DNA of 64,000 bases. It comes from Arthrobacter celericrescens (GTDB taxonomy: Bacteria; Actinomycetota; Actinomycetes; Actinomycetales; Micrococcaceae). The notes beneath the pieces are model-generated. The model was not told the origin of the DNA, ran no database searches, and worked only from the letters and a program-made list of their open reading frames with translations. The DNA is taken from contig NZ_QYLP01000093.1 of assembly GCF_003614925.1 (NCBI RefSeq), positions 1 through 64,000 of the forward strand, written 5' to 3'. Positions 42,836 through 50,270 of the stretch are shown here, one piece after another; positions within the stretch are counted from its first letter, which is position 1, and the number at the start of each line of letters is the position of its first letter. The translations under genes were made by a program, and so were the position numbers.

Positions 42836-44218
42836 CTAGATGAGTGAAGTTGTGGGGGTGGATATGACAGGCGCTGTAACTGGCGCAACCCCGCCAGAAC
42901 CCCCGGTCCCCAGCCCTCGCACAGTCCACCCAGCGGCTTCCCATGCCGGCGCGTCCAGCACGTTCCGCGCATCCAGCACCGTCCGGCGTCGTACGAGCGC
43001 CCCAACAGATTCAGGCGACAGCGAGCGGTATTCATCCCACTCGGTGAGCAGCAGCACTAGCTCGGCGCCCTCTAGCGCGCGGGTGGTGGAGGACTCGAAG
43101 CGCAGCTGCGGGTACCGCATCCAGGCGTTGTTGATCGCCTTCGGATCGGTGACGGTCACGTGCGCGCCGGCGGCGGCCAGCTGCAGGGCAACGTCCAGGG
43201 CGGGGGAGTCGCGGATGTCGTCCGTGTCCGGCTTGAACGCCGCACCCAGCACCGTCACGGTGCGCCCCGAGAGGTGCCCGCGGCACAGCTCCCGCGCGAC
43301 CTCCACGGTTCGCGCACGCTGGCCCAGGTTGACCGAATCGACCACGCCCATCCACTCGTCGACGGACGGCACGTCTAGGGCCCGGGCCTGGGCCCGGAAG
43401 GAGCGGATGTCCTTGGGCAGGCAACCGCCGCCGAAGCCGAGCCCGGCGTGCAGGTACCGGTTGCCGATCCGCGGATCCAAGCCCATCGCCTCGCTGAGCT
43501 CGGACACGTCCGCACCGGAGGCGTCGCACAGCTCGGCCATGGCGTTGATGAAGCTGACCTTGGTGGCCAGGAAGGCGTTCGCTGCGGACTTGATGAGTTC
43601 CGCTGTCGCGAAATTGCAGACGAGCCGGGGGATGCCCGCGCTGATCAGCGGCGCATACACGGCGTCCAGCGCCTTCGTAACAGGAATGCCGGCCGCAGAG
43701 GAACGGCCTCCGGGTACGCCGTAGACCAGCCGGTCCGGCACCAGGGAGTCCTTCACGGCAGTACCCTGCCGCAGGAACTCGGGGTTCCAGCCCAGCAGCA
43801 CGTCGGGCCGGCGGACCAGCACGCCGCGGAGCATGTCCACCGTGCCGACCGGAACAGTGGACTTGCCCACCACGACGGCACCCTTCGCCAGGTGCGGTAG
43901 CAGGCTCTTCGTGGCGGCGATCAGGTACGACAGGTCCGCGGTGTCCGAAGTCTTGGACTGCGGGGTGCCCACGCAGAGGAAATGCAAGGCGGCGCCGGCA
44001 GCGTCCTCGAACTCGGCAGAGAAGCTCAGCCGCCCGGTGGCGAAACCGTCCTTCAGGAGCTCGTCCAAGCCGGGCTCGTGGAACGGCGCGAAGCCCTTGT
44101 TCAGGTGTGCCACCTTCTGGGCATCCACGTCGATGCCCACCACGGTGTGGCCCATCGAGGCGAGGGTAGCCGCGTGCACGGCACCGAGGTAACCGCAGCC
44201 GATCACGGAGATCTTCAT
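42836..44218 (-). CDS. ugd: UDP-glucose 6-dehydrogenase
   Basis: A 460-residue NAD-dependent UDP-glucose/GDP-mannose dehydrogenase family member that oxidises UDP-glucose to UDP-glucuronate. The N-terminal Rossmann motif is GCGYLGAVHA near residue 7. FHEPGLDELL follows near 46. The catalytic Cys sits in GFGGGCLPKD near 260. The UDP-binding C-terminal domain contains TVLGAAFKPDTDDIRDSPA near 315. Length fits the family. Its ATG overlaps the stop of the upstream glycosyltransferase (ATGA), so the two are coupled. UDP-glucuronate could feed capsule, glycolipid or cell-wall polymer synthesis. Confidence 0.94.
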   Translation of the reverse strand: MKISVIGCGYLGAVHAATLASMGHTVVGIDVDAQKVAHLNKGFAPFHEPGLDELLKDGFATGRLSFSAEFEDAAGAALHFLCVGTPQSKTSDTADLSYLIAATKSLLPHLAKGAVVVGKSTVPVGTVDMLRGVLVRRPDVLLGWNPEFLRQGTAVKDSLVPDRLVYGVPGGRSSAAGIPVTKALDAVYAPLISAGIPRLVCNFATAELIKSAANAFLATKVSFINAMAELCDASGADVSELSEAMGLDPRIGNRYLHAGLGFGGGCLPKDIRSFRAQARALDVPSVDEWMGVVDSVNLGQRARTVEVARELCRGHLSGRTVTVLGAAFKPDTDDIRDSPALDVALQLAAAGAHVTVTDPKAINNAWMRYPQLRFESSTTRALEGAELVLLLTEWDEYRSLSPESVGALVRRRTVLDARNVLDAPAWEAAGWTVRGLGTGGSGGVAPVTAPVISTPTTSLI

Positions 44219-45396
44219 GAGGCAAGTCCTTTGCTGGAAGTCAGGGGTGAGGCAGGAGAATCAACGGGCAGCTCCACCAGTTCCTCGCCGTCGATCACGG
44301 ATTTGTAGTGGCGCACCAGTTCGGAGCTGAGGGCGGGCCACGTTCGTCCTTGGACCGAGGCGAGGGCCGCCGCTCCGAACGCGCGGCGCTTGGCGTCGTC
44401 GCCCATCAGGTCCTGGACGTAACCGCGCAGCTGACCGAGGTTCCCCGGCTCGTACAGCCAGCCGGTGCGGGAGTTCTCCACGAGGTCCAAGGGGCCGCCG
44501 CGGCCGGTGGCAACCACGGGAACGCCGGAGGCCATGGCCTCCTGGATGGTCTGGCAGAAGGTTTCGAATTCGCCCGGATGGACGAACAGGTCGAAGGAGG
44601 CCACGGCCTCGGCCAGGGCGTCGCCGCCCAGGAATCCGGTAAACACGGCGTTCGGCAGTGCAGCCTCGAGGGCCGCGCGCTGCGGGCCGTCGCCCACCAC
44701 CACAAGACGGGTGCCGGGCAGATCGGCAAGGACGGCCAGGTCTTCCACTTGCTTCTCGACGGCGAGCCGCCCGACATAGCCGATGATCCGGTGACCGCGT
44801 GGCGCCACGGAACTGCGCCACGCCGTCGAACGCTTCGCGGGGTTGAAACGCGCGGTATCCACACCGCGCCGCCACATGCCCACCCGCAGGATCCCGCGGC
44901 CGCGCAGCTGGTTCAGCGCGAACGTGGACGGGACCAATGTCCGGCTGGCCAGGAGATGGATGTTGTCCACCCGGTTCCAGGCCCAGTTCTCCAGGAACGG
45001 CACGCCGTAGCGGCCGGCGTAGCTGGGAACCTCTGTCTGGTAGATCGCGACCGTGGGGATGCCGAGCTGGTGTGCGGCCTGCACGGCGCGCCAGCCGAGC
45101 ACGAACGGGGAGGCGAGGTGAACGACGTCGGGGGCGAAATCGGCAAGGATTCGCTTGACCCGACTCACACCGCCCAACGCAACCCGCACATTCGTGTACC
45201 CGGCCAGCGGAACCGACGGAAGCCGGTGCACATACGCACCCTTCACGACGCTCGAAACATCAGTATCCGACGTCGACGGCGCAATCACCATCACCTCGTC
45301 ACCGCGCTCCTGCAGATGCTCCAGCACCCGCAGGATCGAGTGGGTTACCCCGTTCATCAGCGGCAGGAATGATTCGGCGACGATTGCGATCCTCAC
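44215..45396 (-). CDS. GT4-family glycosyltransferase (mannosyltransferase-like)
   Basis: A 393-residue GT-B fold glycosyltransferase of family 4. The N-terminal MRIAIVAESFLPLMNGVTHSI with its glycine loop, YQTEVPSYAGRYG, and the C-terminal nucleotide-sugar site FVHPGEFETFCQTIQEAMASGVPVVATGRGG (E-x7-E pattern near 285-295) are clear. It resembles actinobacterial GDP-mannose-dependent transferases of the MgtA/PimB type and teichuronic-acid-type enzymes. GTG start just after GGAGGG. It is coupled to ugd by ATGA, so a glucuronosyl transfer onto a glycolipid is possible; sugar and acceptor are not certain. Confidence 0.85.
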   Translation of the reverse strand: MRIAIVAESFLPLMNGVTHSILRVLEHLQERGDEVMVIAPSTSDTDVSSVVKGAYVHRLPSVPLAGYTNVRVALGGVSRVKRILADFAPDVVHLASPFVLGWRAVQAAHQLGIPTVAIYQTEVPSYAGRYGVPFLENWAWNRVDNIHLLASRTLVPSTFALNQLRGRGILRVGMWRRGVDTARFNPAKRSTAWRSSVAPRGHRIIGYVGRLAVEKQVEDLAVLADLPGTRLVVVGDGPQRAALEAALPNAVFTGFLGGDALAEAVASFDLFVHPGEFETFCQTIQEAMASGVPVVATGRGGPLDLVENSRTGWLYEPGNLGQLRGYVQDLMGDDAKRRAFGAAALASVQGRTWPALSSELVRHYKSVIDGEELVELPVDSPASPLTSSKGLAS

Positions 45397-45517
45397 CCCT
45401 CCACGGTGTGCGTGGCGGTTGGCGATGCGGGGGAGAGGGCGTGACGGTGCGGGAAAACTTTGGTTAACAGATGCCCGACGACGGCAGGCAGCGCCGTGGC
45501 TTGTCAGGCGTCGTCGT

Positions 45518-45961
45518 TCACCAGGGGCCCGCGGTGTCCCGCGCCTGCTTCAGGTCCTTCCGGAGCCCGCGGTTGTCCGCCCTCAATTCACGGTTGTCTT
45601 CGCTCAGCCCGCGGTTGTCCTCGGTCAGTCCGCGGTTCGCAGCTTCCAACTCCAGCACCAATTTCACCCCGGCAAGGTTCAGCCCCTCATCCAGGAGTGC
45701 CCCGATCCGGCGCAGTGTCTTCAGGTCGGCTTCGCTGTAGCGCCGGGTGCCGCCGCCGGTCCTGTCCGGGGTGAGCAGGCCCTTGCGTTCGTACAGGCGC
45801 AGGTTTTGCTGGCCCGTGCCCACCAGTTCCGCCGCGACAGAAATGGCGTAGACGCCCAGCGCGTCCCGTCCCGACGTCCCGTTGCCGGTGGCGCCGCGCT
45901 CTTCGGCGCGCGGACCGCCGTCGTGCTCCCCAGCGGACGTCCCGCTCCCCAAACCCGCCAT
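45518..45961 (-). CDS. HspR-like MerR-family regulator with heptad-repeat tail
   Basis: A 147-residue MerR-type transcription factor. The winged-helix DNA-binding region spans about residues 35-105: [46 protein letters not shown], as in HspR. The C-terminal dimerisation helix carries four in-register 7-residue repeats ([28 protein letters not shown]), encoded by about 21-bp DNA repeats at 45560-45645, a near-perfect coiled coil. The ATG has GAGAGG upstream. It is divergent from hsp20 and very likely represses it, and possibly itself, from sites in the 140-bp gap. Main HspR usually sits at the end of dnaKJ operons, so this is probably a second, hsp20-dedicated paralog. Confidence 0.85.
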   Translation of the reverse strand: MAGLGSGTSAGEHDGGPRAEERGATGNGTSGRDALGVYAISVAAELVGTGQQNLRLYERKGLLTPDRTGGGTRRYSEADLKTLRRIGALLDEGLNLAGVKLVLELEAANRGLTEDNRGLSEDNRELRADNRGLRKDLKQARDTAGPW

Positions 45962-45978
45962 GGAACCCTCTCAAGAAA

Positions 45979-46020
45979 CAAGAAAATCTTCTTGCACCAC
46001 TCTCTCACCGGTGCTATAAA
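45979..46020 (+). promoter_or_regulatory. hsp20 promoter with overlapping inverted-repeat operator
   Basis: TTGCAC (45992-45997) and TATAAA (46015-46020) are spaced by exactly 17 nt, a strong sigma-70-type promoter for hsp20. A perfect inverted repeat CAAGAA-N4-TTCTTG (45979-45994) overlaps the -35 box and is a good operator candidate for the divergent MerR-type regulator. It is not the canonical HAIR element (CTTGAGT-N7-ACTCAAG), because the half-sites face the other way. Confidence 0.7.
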
Positions 46021-46101
46021 AAATCTATACCAGCCACAACAGATCATGGTTGGCTGGGACAACAACAAATCAGCATCAAGATCTGAAGGAGTGAGAACAA
46101 C

Positions 46102-46524
46102 ATGCTGATGCGCACTGACCCGTTCCGCGAATTCGACAGGCTCGCCCAACAGGTTTTTGGCACAACAGCACGCCCCGCCGGCATGCCCATGGATGCATGG
46201 CAGGACGGCGATGAATTCATCGTTGCCCTGGACCTGCCCGGGGTCAGCCCGGAGTCCGTCGAGCTCGACGTCGAACGCAATGTCCTGACCGTCAAGGCCG
46301 AGCGCAAGTCGCCGGCGGGTGAGGACACCGAGATGGTCGCCGCAGAGCGCCCGCAGGGTGTCTTCAGCAGGCAACTCATCCTCGGCGACACCCTGGACAC
46401 CGACGGCGTCAAGGCCAGCTACGACGCCGGCGTCCTGACCTTGCGCATCCCCGTGGCCGAAAAAGCCAAGCCGCGGCGCATCGAGATCACGTCCAACGGA
46501 CAACGCCAGGAGATCAACGCCTGA
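46102..46524 (+). CDS. hsp20: Hsp20/alpha-crystallin small heat-shock protein
   Basis: A 140-residue small heat-shock protein. The alpha-crystallin domain covers about residues 30-125, with [28 protein letters not shown] at the start and the conserved A-x-Y-x-x-G-V-L ([14 protein letters not shown]) near the end. It binds unfolding proteins to prevent aggregation. The short N-terminal arm ([18 protein letters not shown]) is typical of actinobacterial Hsp20. ATG at 46102 follows GAAGGA by about 11 nt; the ATG at 46108 is an alternative. Transcribed from the strong promoter shared with the HspR-like operator. A GC-rich hairpin about 150 bp downstream may end the transcript. Confidence 0.95.
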   Translation: MLMRTDPFREFDRLAQQVFGTTARPAGMPMDAWQDGDEFIVALDLPGVSPESVELDVERNVLTVKAERKSPAGEDTEMVAAERPQGVFSRQLILGDTLDTDGVKASYDAGVLTLRIPVAEKAKPRRIEITSNGQRQEINA

Positions 46525-46676
46525 TCCGCCCGCTCCGCCCTACGGTCCGGTGGCCATGGCGGAGCGCGTGACCGGGAGCATCGGACCGACCGCATCGGAG
46601 AACGGGCGCAGGCTTCGCGCCACGCCACAGCGCTTGTTGCGCAGAGGAAACGCGGCCCCCGACGGTGTCTCCCGAC

Positions 46677-46707
46677 GGATGGCCCCCGGTCCACCCGGGG
46701 GCCATCC
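46677..46707. terminator. GC-rich hairpin after hsp20
   Basis: Perfect 13-bp arms GGATGGCCCCCGG (46677-46689) and CCGGGGGCCATCC (46695-46707), loop TCCAC, with only a weak T-rich tail (CCATTTCC). It lies between hsp20 and the J-domain gene and could act as a terminator or as a stability element in a readthrough mRNA. Confidence 0.6.
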
Positions 46708-46745
46708 CCATTTCCACGACACCCCACCCTGACCGGGAACCGATC

Positions 46746-47228
46746 TTGGGAAACAGCCACCCCGACTACTACGAAATCCTGAACGTGCCGGTTACGGCCA
46801 CGGCACGCGAGATCACCCGCGCCTACCGCGGCCTGCTGCGGCAGCTCCATCCGGACACCCGCCAGGAAAATCACGACGGCGGTACTTCCGAAGCGCGCGA
46901 CCTCGAGCGCCTGCATGCCATCATGCAGGCTTACGCGGTGTTGTCGGATGCGGCGAAGCGGGCGGCCTATGACCGCACCCGCCGCGCCGGAGCCGGCGCT
47001 GGGACCGCTGCTGGTCCTGCCGGCTCGAACGGGACCCCGGTGAAGGTGCGTTTTCACCCGGACCCCGGTCACTCGCAGCCGGGTCGCGCGCAGGCCGATT
47101 ACCAACAGCCGGGTCGCGCGCAGCCCAAGGCCGGCAGCCCCGCGCCGAAGCAGCCGTTCAGGTATGGACCGACCCGGTGGTCACCCCTGCCCGGCAACCG
47201 GCCAAACTTTCCGAGGAGACCAGTATGA
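46746..47228 (+). CDS. Short J-domain (DnaJ-like) protein
   Basis: A 160-residue DnaJ-like co-chaperone. The J-domain fills residues about 6-80: DYYEILNVPVTATAREITRAYRGLLRQLHPDT with the essential HPD tripeptide, then YAVLSDAAKRAAYDRTRRAG. The rest is a low-complexity Gly/Ala/Pro/Gln tail with a short repeat (QPGRAQ three times) and no zinc or substrate-binding domains, so it is a class III J-protein. TTG at 46746 is the likely start because a longer frame runs back into the hairpin and lacks conservation. Its stop overlaps the next ATG (ATGA). Located behind hsp20, it may be part of the heat-shock response. Confidence 0.8.
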   Translation: MGNSHPDYYEILNVPVTATAREITRAYRGLLRQLHPDTRQENHDGGTSEARDLERLHAIMQAYAVLSDAAKRAAYDRTRRAGAGAGTAAGPAGSNGTPVKVRFHPDPGHSQPGRAQADYQQPGRAQPKAGSPAPKQPFRYGPTRWSPLPGNRPNFPRRPV

Positions 47229-47602
47229 GTGCCTGGCGTCCCTATGACAGCCACCTGATGCCCGCCTTCTACGAACGCTTCGAACAGCGCTGGGGCAAAG
47301 GAACCGCGCCGTTCCTGGACCCGGAAGTCCACGAGCAGCCAATGCCACGGGCGCAATGGATCAATCCCGATACGGGCGCAGCCGTCGCAGTGGTGCCGAT
47401 CTGGACAGACGATCCCGAGCATCGCTCCTTCGGAGTCTTCTACCTGCCGCCGGCTGGGGACATCTGGATCCTGTGGCCCGGACCCACGGCATTTGTCGAA
47501 CCGGGCTCCAGTGGCACCAAGGAACAGGTTACGCTTCGCAACGACGCCTTCAAGAAGGCCGTAAACCATGCCAAGGAGTTCATCTACGGACTGCAGCCGT
47601 GA
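47225..47602 (+). CDS. Conserved-looking 125-aa hypothetical protein
   Basis: I do not recognise the family. The 125-residue protein is soluble, aromatic-rich (WRPYDSH, QWINP, IWILWPGP) and has no Cys. ATG at 47225 has GAGGAG 6 nt upstream and overlaps the J-domain stop by ATGA, which makes it a translational partner of the J-protein. A hairpin terminator lies 27 bp downstream. A role with the J-protein or Hsp20 is suggested only by location. Confidence 0.7.
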   Translation: MSAWRPYDSHLMPAFYERFEQRWGKGTAPFLDPEVHEQPMPRAQWINPDTGAAVAVVPIWTDDPEHRSFGVFYLPPAGDIWILWPGPTAFVEPGSSGTKEQVTLRNDAFKKAVNHAKEFIYGLQP

Positions 47603-47628
47603 GGACTTGGCACCGTCGAACCCAAACC

Positions 47629-47648
47629 GGCCCGCCGCCGAGCGGGCC
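47629..47648. terminator. Convergent hairpin between heat-shock and flotillin clusters
   Basis: Arms GGCCCGC (47629-47635) and GCGGGCC (47642-47648) with a 6-nt loop, placed between the stop of the 125-residue gene and the stop of the convergent NfeD-like gene. No T-run. Confidence 0.55.
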
Positions 47649-47900
47649 TTAGCCGTCGTGCTTGAGCTCCTCCGGCAACTCATCCACGTAGACGGTCTGC
47701 GGCGGCTCGAAGTAGATCACCAGGACCTTCTCACCCACCGCGAATTCGCTGCTCTTGTCGAAAGGGTGGGCGTGGAAGGCGCTGATCCCGCCGAGGTACG
47801 GCAGCATCACTTCGCCGATGGTTCCGGGACCGATCCGTCCCGTAACCCGGCCGATCTTGCCGGTGAGGCTCCGGTCGACGTTCCTATGCGTCGAGCTCAT
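47649..47900 (-). CDS. Short NfeD-like OB-fold protein
   Basis: An 83-residue soluble protein that resembles the C-terminal OB-fold domain of NfeD: SLTGKIGRVTGRIGPGTIGEVMLPY, then FAVGEKVLVIYFEPPQTVYV. The membrane segments and protease domain of full-length NfeD are absent. It follows the flotillin gene with a 4-nt overlap (ATGA). NfeD and flotillin/SPFH proteins are known genomic and functional partners in membrane microdomains, so this likely binds or modulates the adjacent flotillin. A stand-alone cytosolic OB domain is the short end of this family. Confidence 0.72.
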   Translation of the reverse strand: MSSTHRNVDRSLTGKIGRVTGRIGPGTIGEVMLPYLGGISAFHAHPFDKSSEFAVGEKVLVIYFEPPQTVYVDELPEELKHDG

Positions 47901-49333
47901 GGATTGGGCGTGGCTGGCGGGCGCTTGGGCGCTTCCTTGCCGTTCTTTAGCGCGGCGGCGAGCGACGGCAGGAAGTTCCCCACCTGGGACAGGATGCCGC
48001 CGACCATGCTGTTGAGGCCTTCGCCGCCGTTCAGCACGGTCAGCTGCCCCACATGCGCGAATGGCTCGGCCGCCGCGGCGACGATTGCCGGCATGTTCTC
48101 GGCCAGCTGCTGGGAAATCACCGCATCCTGGTTGGTTTCCAGGGCCTCGCCGCGCGCCTTGATGCCCTCCGCTTCGGCAAGCGCCTTGGCCTTCACGGCC
48201 GAGGCGGCGGCGTCGCCGCGGGCCTTCGTGGCGGCGGCCTCGGCCTCACCGGTCACCCGGGTGGCGCCGGCCATTGCAGCCGCGGCGGCCGCGCTCGCCT
48301 GCGCTTCGACTTCCAGTCTCCGGGCGTTGGCCTGGGCCTCGAGTTCGGTGCGCTTGGCCCGTGCCTCCGCGGCGCTGATGTCGGCCGCCTTCTGTGCCTC
48401 GGCCTCGGTGCGCTGGGCGTAGGCCTTGGCGTCGGCGGGCTTGCGGATGGTGGTCTGGAGTTTCTGCTCCTCACGGTCTGCCTCAAGCTTGGCCACTTCG
48501 GTTTCCTGCACCACCACCTGCTGGCGGGCGGTGGCGTCGGCGAGCGGGCCGGCCTGGGCGGCGTTGGCCCGTGCCCTTTCCGCGTTGGCCTGCGCCGCGG
48601 ACTGCTTGATGGCCGAGAGGCTCTGCGCGTCGGCGATCAGGGCCGCCGCTTCGGCCTCCTTCTCGGCGGCCTCCCGGTTCCTGGTGGCCTCGGCGATGCG
48701 GGCCTCCATCTTGACCTGGGCGATGTGCGGCTTGGCGAGGTTCTGGATGTAGCCGGTGGGATCCTGCAGGTCCTTGATCTGCAGGGAGTCCACCACGAGG
48801 CCGAGTTTCTCCATCTCGACGCCGCTCGCGCTGCGGACCAGGGAGGCCAGCTTGTCGCGTTCCCGGATGATTTCCTCGACCGTCATGCTGCCGATGATCG
48901 AGCGCAGGTGGCCTTCGAAGACGTTGTAGACCTGGCTTTCCATCTTGGGCTGCTGGCCCAGGAACCGCCGGGCGGCATTGGCTATGAATGCGGGCGAATC
49001 GCCGATCTTGTAGATCACCACGCCTTCCACCACCACCTGGATGCCCTGGGACGTGACGCAGTTGACCTGCAGTTCCGTCTCGTTCAGGGTCAGCGCAAGG
49101 GTCCGCACCGTCTGCAGGCCGGGGACCACCAGGGCGCCCTTGCCGGTGACGATCTTGAAGTCCATGCCGTCCGTGTTTTCGAGGGTTCCGCGGGTCAGGC
49201 CGGAGATGATCAGGGCCTCGTTCGGCTCGGCCACTTTCCACATCGCCTTGGTGAGGCCCCAGACGACCCCGATGACGATCAGCACACCGATGATTCCGAA
49301 AGCAAGCGGCAGGAAAGCTATAAGGTCTCCCAT
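47897..49333 (-). CDS. Flotillin-like SPFH domain membrane protein
   Basis: A 478-residue flotillin. One N-terminal membrane helix (LIAFLPLAFGIIGVLIVIGVVWG) is followed by the SPFH/band 7 domain (about 30-210: EPNEALIISG, GKGALVVPGLQTV, FLGQQPKMESQVYNVFEGHLRSIIGSMTVEEI). A long Ala/Glu-rich coiled coil then runs to about 410, ending in a C-terminal region without membrane segments. It should oligomerise at the inner face of the membrane. ATG at 49333 (MGDLIAF) is chosen over upstream frames because of GAGAGGA upstream and the immediate membrane helix. Coupled to the NfeD-like gene by ATGA. Confidence 0.93.
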   Translation of the reverse strand: MGDLIAFLPLAFGIIGVLIVIGVVWGLTKAMWKVAEPNEALIISGLTRGTLENTDGMDFKIVTGKGALVVPGLQTVRTLALTLNETELQVNCVTSQGIQVVVEGVVIYKIGDSPAFIANAARRFLGQQPKMESQVYNVFEGHLRSIIGSMTVEEIIRERDKLASLVRSASGVEMEKLGLVVDSLQIKDLQDPTGYIQNLAKPHIAQVKMEARIAEATRNREAAEKEAEAAALIADAQSLSAIKQSAAQANAERARANAAQAGPLADATARQQVVVQETEVAKLEADREEQKLQTTIRKPADAKAYAQRTEAEAQKAADISAAEARAKRTELEAQANARRLEVEAQASAAAAAAMAGATRVTGEAEAAATKARGDAAASAVKAKALAEAEGIKARGEALETNQDAVISQQLAENMPAIVAAAAEPFAHVGQLTVLNGGEGLNSMVGGILSQVGNFLPSLAAALKNGKEAPKRPPATPNP

Positions 49334-49493
49334 GACTGATCCTCTCAGCGTCAGTGAACAGGCTCCGTGGTGGACCCCCATAAGGCCGGGTTGCCGGTTC
49401 TGTAGACAGTCTGTGCAGGCAAATGCATGGAAGTCCAGTGATTTTCTGTGCCGAGCTGTGTCCGGCCGCCCGCCTTGCTTCCGCAACACACAA

Positions 49494-49545
49494 GGTTGGC
49501 GCAGCCCCCGGCAGCTTCGCCGGATTGACTGCGCCAACCCTTTTT
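49494..49545 (+). terminator. Strong hairpin with T-run on the plus strand, no gene before it
   Basis: Arms GGTTGGCGCAG (49494-49504) and CTGCGCCAACC (49529-49539) enclose a smaller CGGC/GCCG hairpin and are followed by TTTTT at 49541-49545. On the plus strand this is a textbook terminator, yet both neighbours (flotillin and DUF4383) are on the minus strand. It may be a relic or act on antisense transcripts, or terminate the DUF4383 message as a plain hairpin. Confidence 0.65.
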
Positions 49546-49619
49546 GATGACTCGTTAGATTGAGCTGTGCTCGCTATTCATTGGCCACTCCTCATCGTCC
49601 CGGGATTGCCAGATCCGGG

Positions 49620-50081
49620 CTACTTTCTGCCATCGGCCTGGTTGGGCCAGAACATCCAGCCGGCAGTCATCATCAGGATTCCGAGCACCAGGTGCGTCCA
49701 GTTGTCCAGGATATTCACCGAGAGGAAGTTCGCTGCCGACTCCGCTCCGACACCCAGCCCGTAGGCACTCAGCAGCACATACAGGGCGCCGAAGCCGTAC
49801 AGGAACGCCCGTGCTCCGGACGCCGTGCGGGACATGAACCAGCCGCTCACCCCGATGGCCAGCTGCAGCAAGTTCAGCAGCATGGACACCTGGAACAAGC
49901 CCAGAAGCATGGCATGCGAATCAGGCCCGAAGAACTGCATCTGCGCGTACTGGGTAGTGATTCCGGGAACGAAGCCCAGCACTCCCACCAGCGCCACGAG
50001 CAGGGCCACGCCGATGCCGGCGACCTGGATATCCTTGCGCCCGAAATGGACTCCTTGTGCATGTGACGCCGCGCTGCTCAT
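49620..50081 (-). CDS. DUF4383 four-helix membrane protein
   Basis: A 153-residue integral membrane protein with four hydrophobic segments (VAGIGVALLVALVGVLGFVPG, MLLGLFQVSMLLNLLQLAIGVSGW, AFLYGFGALYVLLSAYGLG, LVLGILMMTAGWMFWP) and the H-x5-GL motif of DUF4383 proteins, which are common in Actinobacteria and of unknown function. ATG at 50081 is preferred, with GGAGGG close upstream; an ATG at 50096 is in frame. It is transcribed toward flotillin but separated from it by 286 bp containing a hairpin. Confidence 0.82.
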   Translation of the reverse strand: MSSAASHAQGVHFGRKDIQVAGIGVALLVALVGVLGFVPGITTQYAQMQFFGPDSHAMLLGLFQVSMLLNLLQLAIGVSGWFMSRTASGARAFLYGFGALYVLLSAYGLGVGAESAANFLSVNILDNWTHLVLGILMMTAGWMFWPNQADGRK

Positions 50082-50270
50082 ATGCCCTCCAACCATTCCG
50101 TGGGAACACTCCCCATCTTACGTCCGGGCAGCTGAAAAGGCGCCCGACGACGGCCCCCGCGTCCCGCAAGAGGCTGCCGGTCCGCGGGTGCAAGGGGCAG
50201 CTGTCAAAACAGCCGCGCGCCAGCGCGCCCGACCGGTCCGGGCAGGGCCTTCGTGGCACGATGGAACACG

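Noticed and set aside
43032..44225. Long open frames antisense or out of frame to ugd, the glycosyltransferase, flotillin and purH
   Set aside because: Typical shadow frames of high-GC genes, rich in Arg, Gly, Ala and Pro, with no domains; the opposite frames encode clear enzymes.
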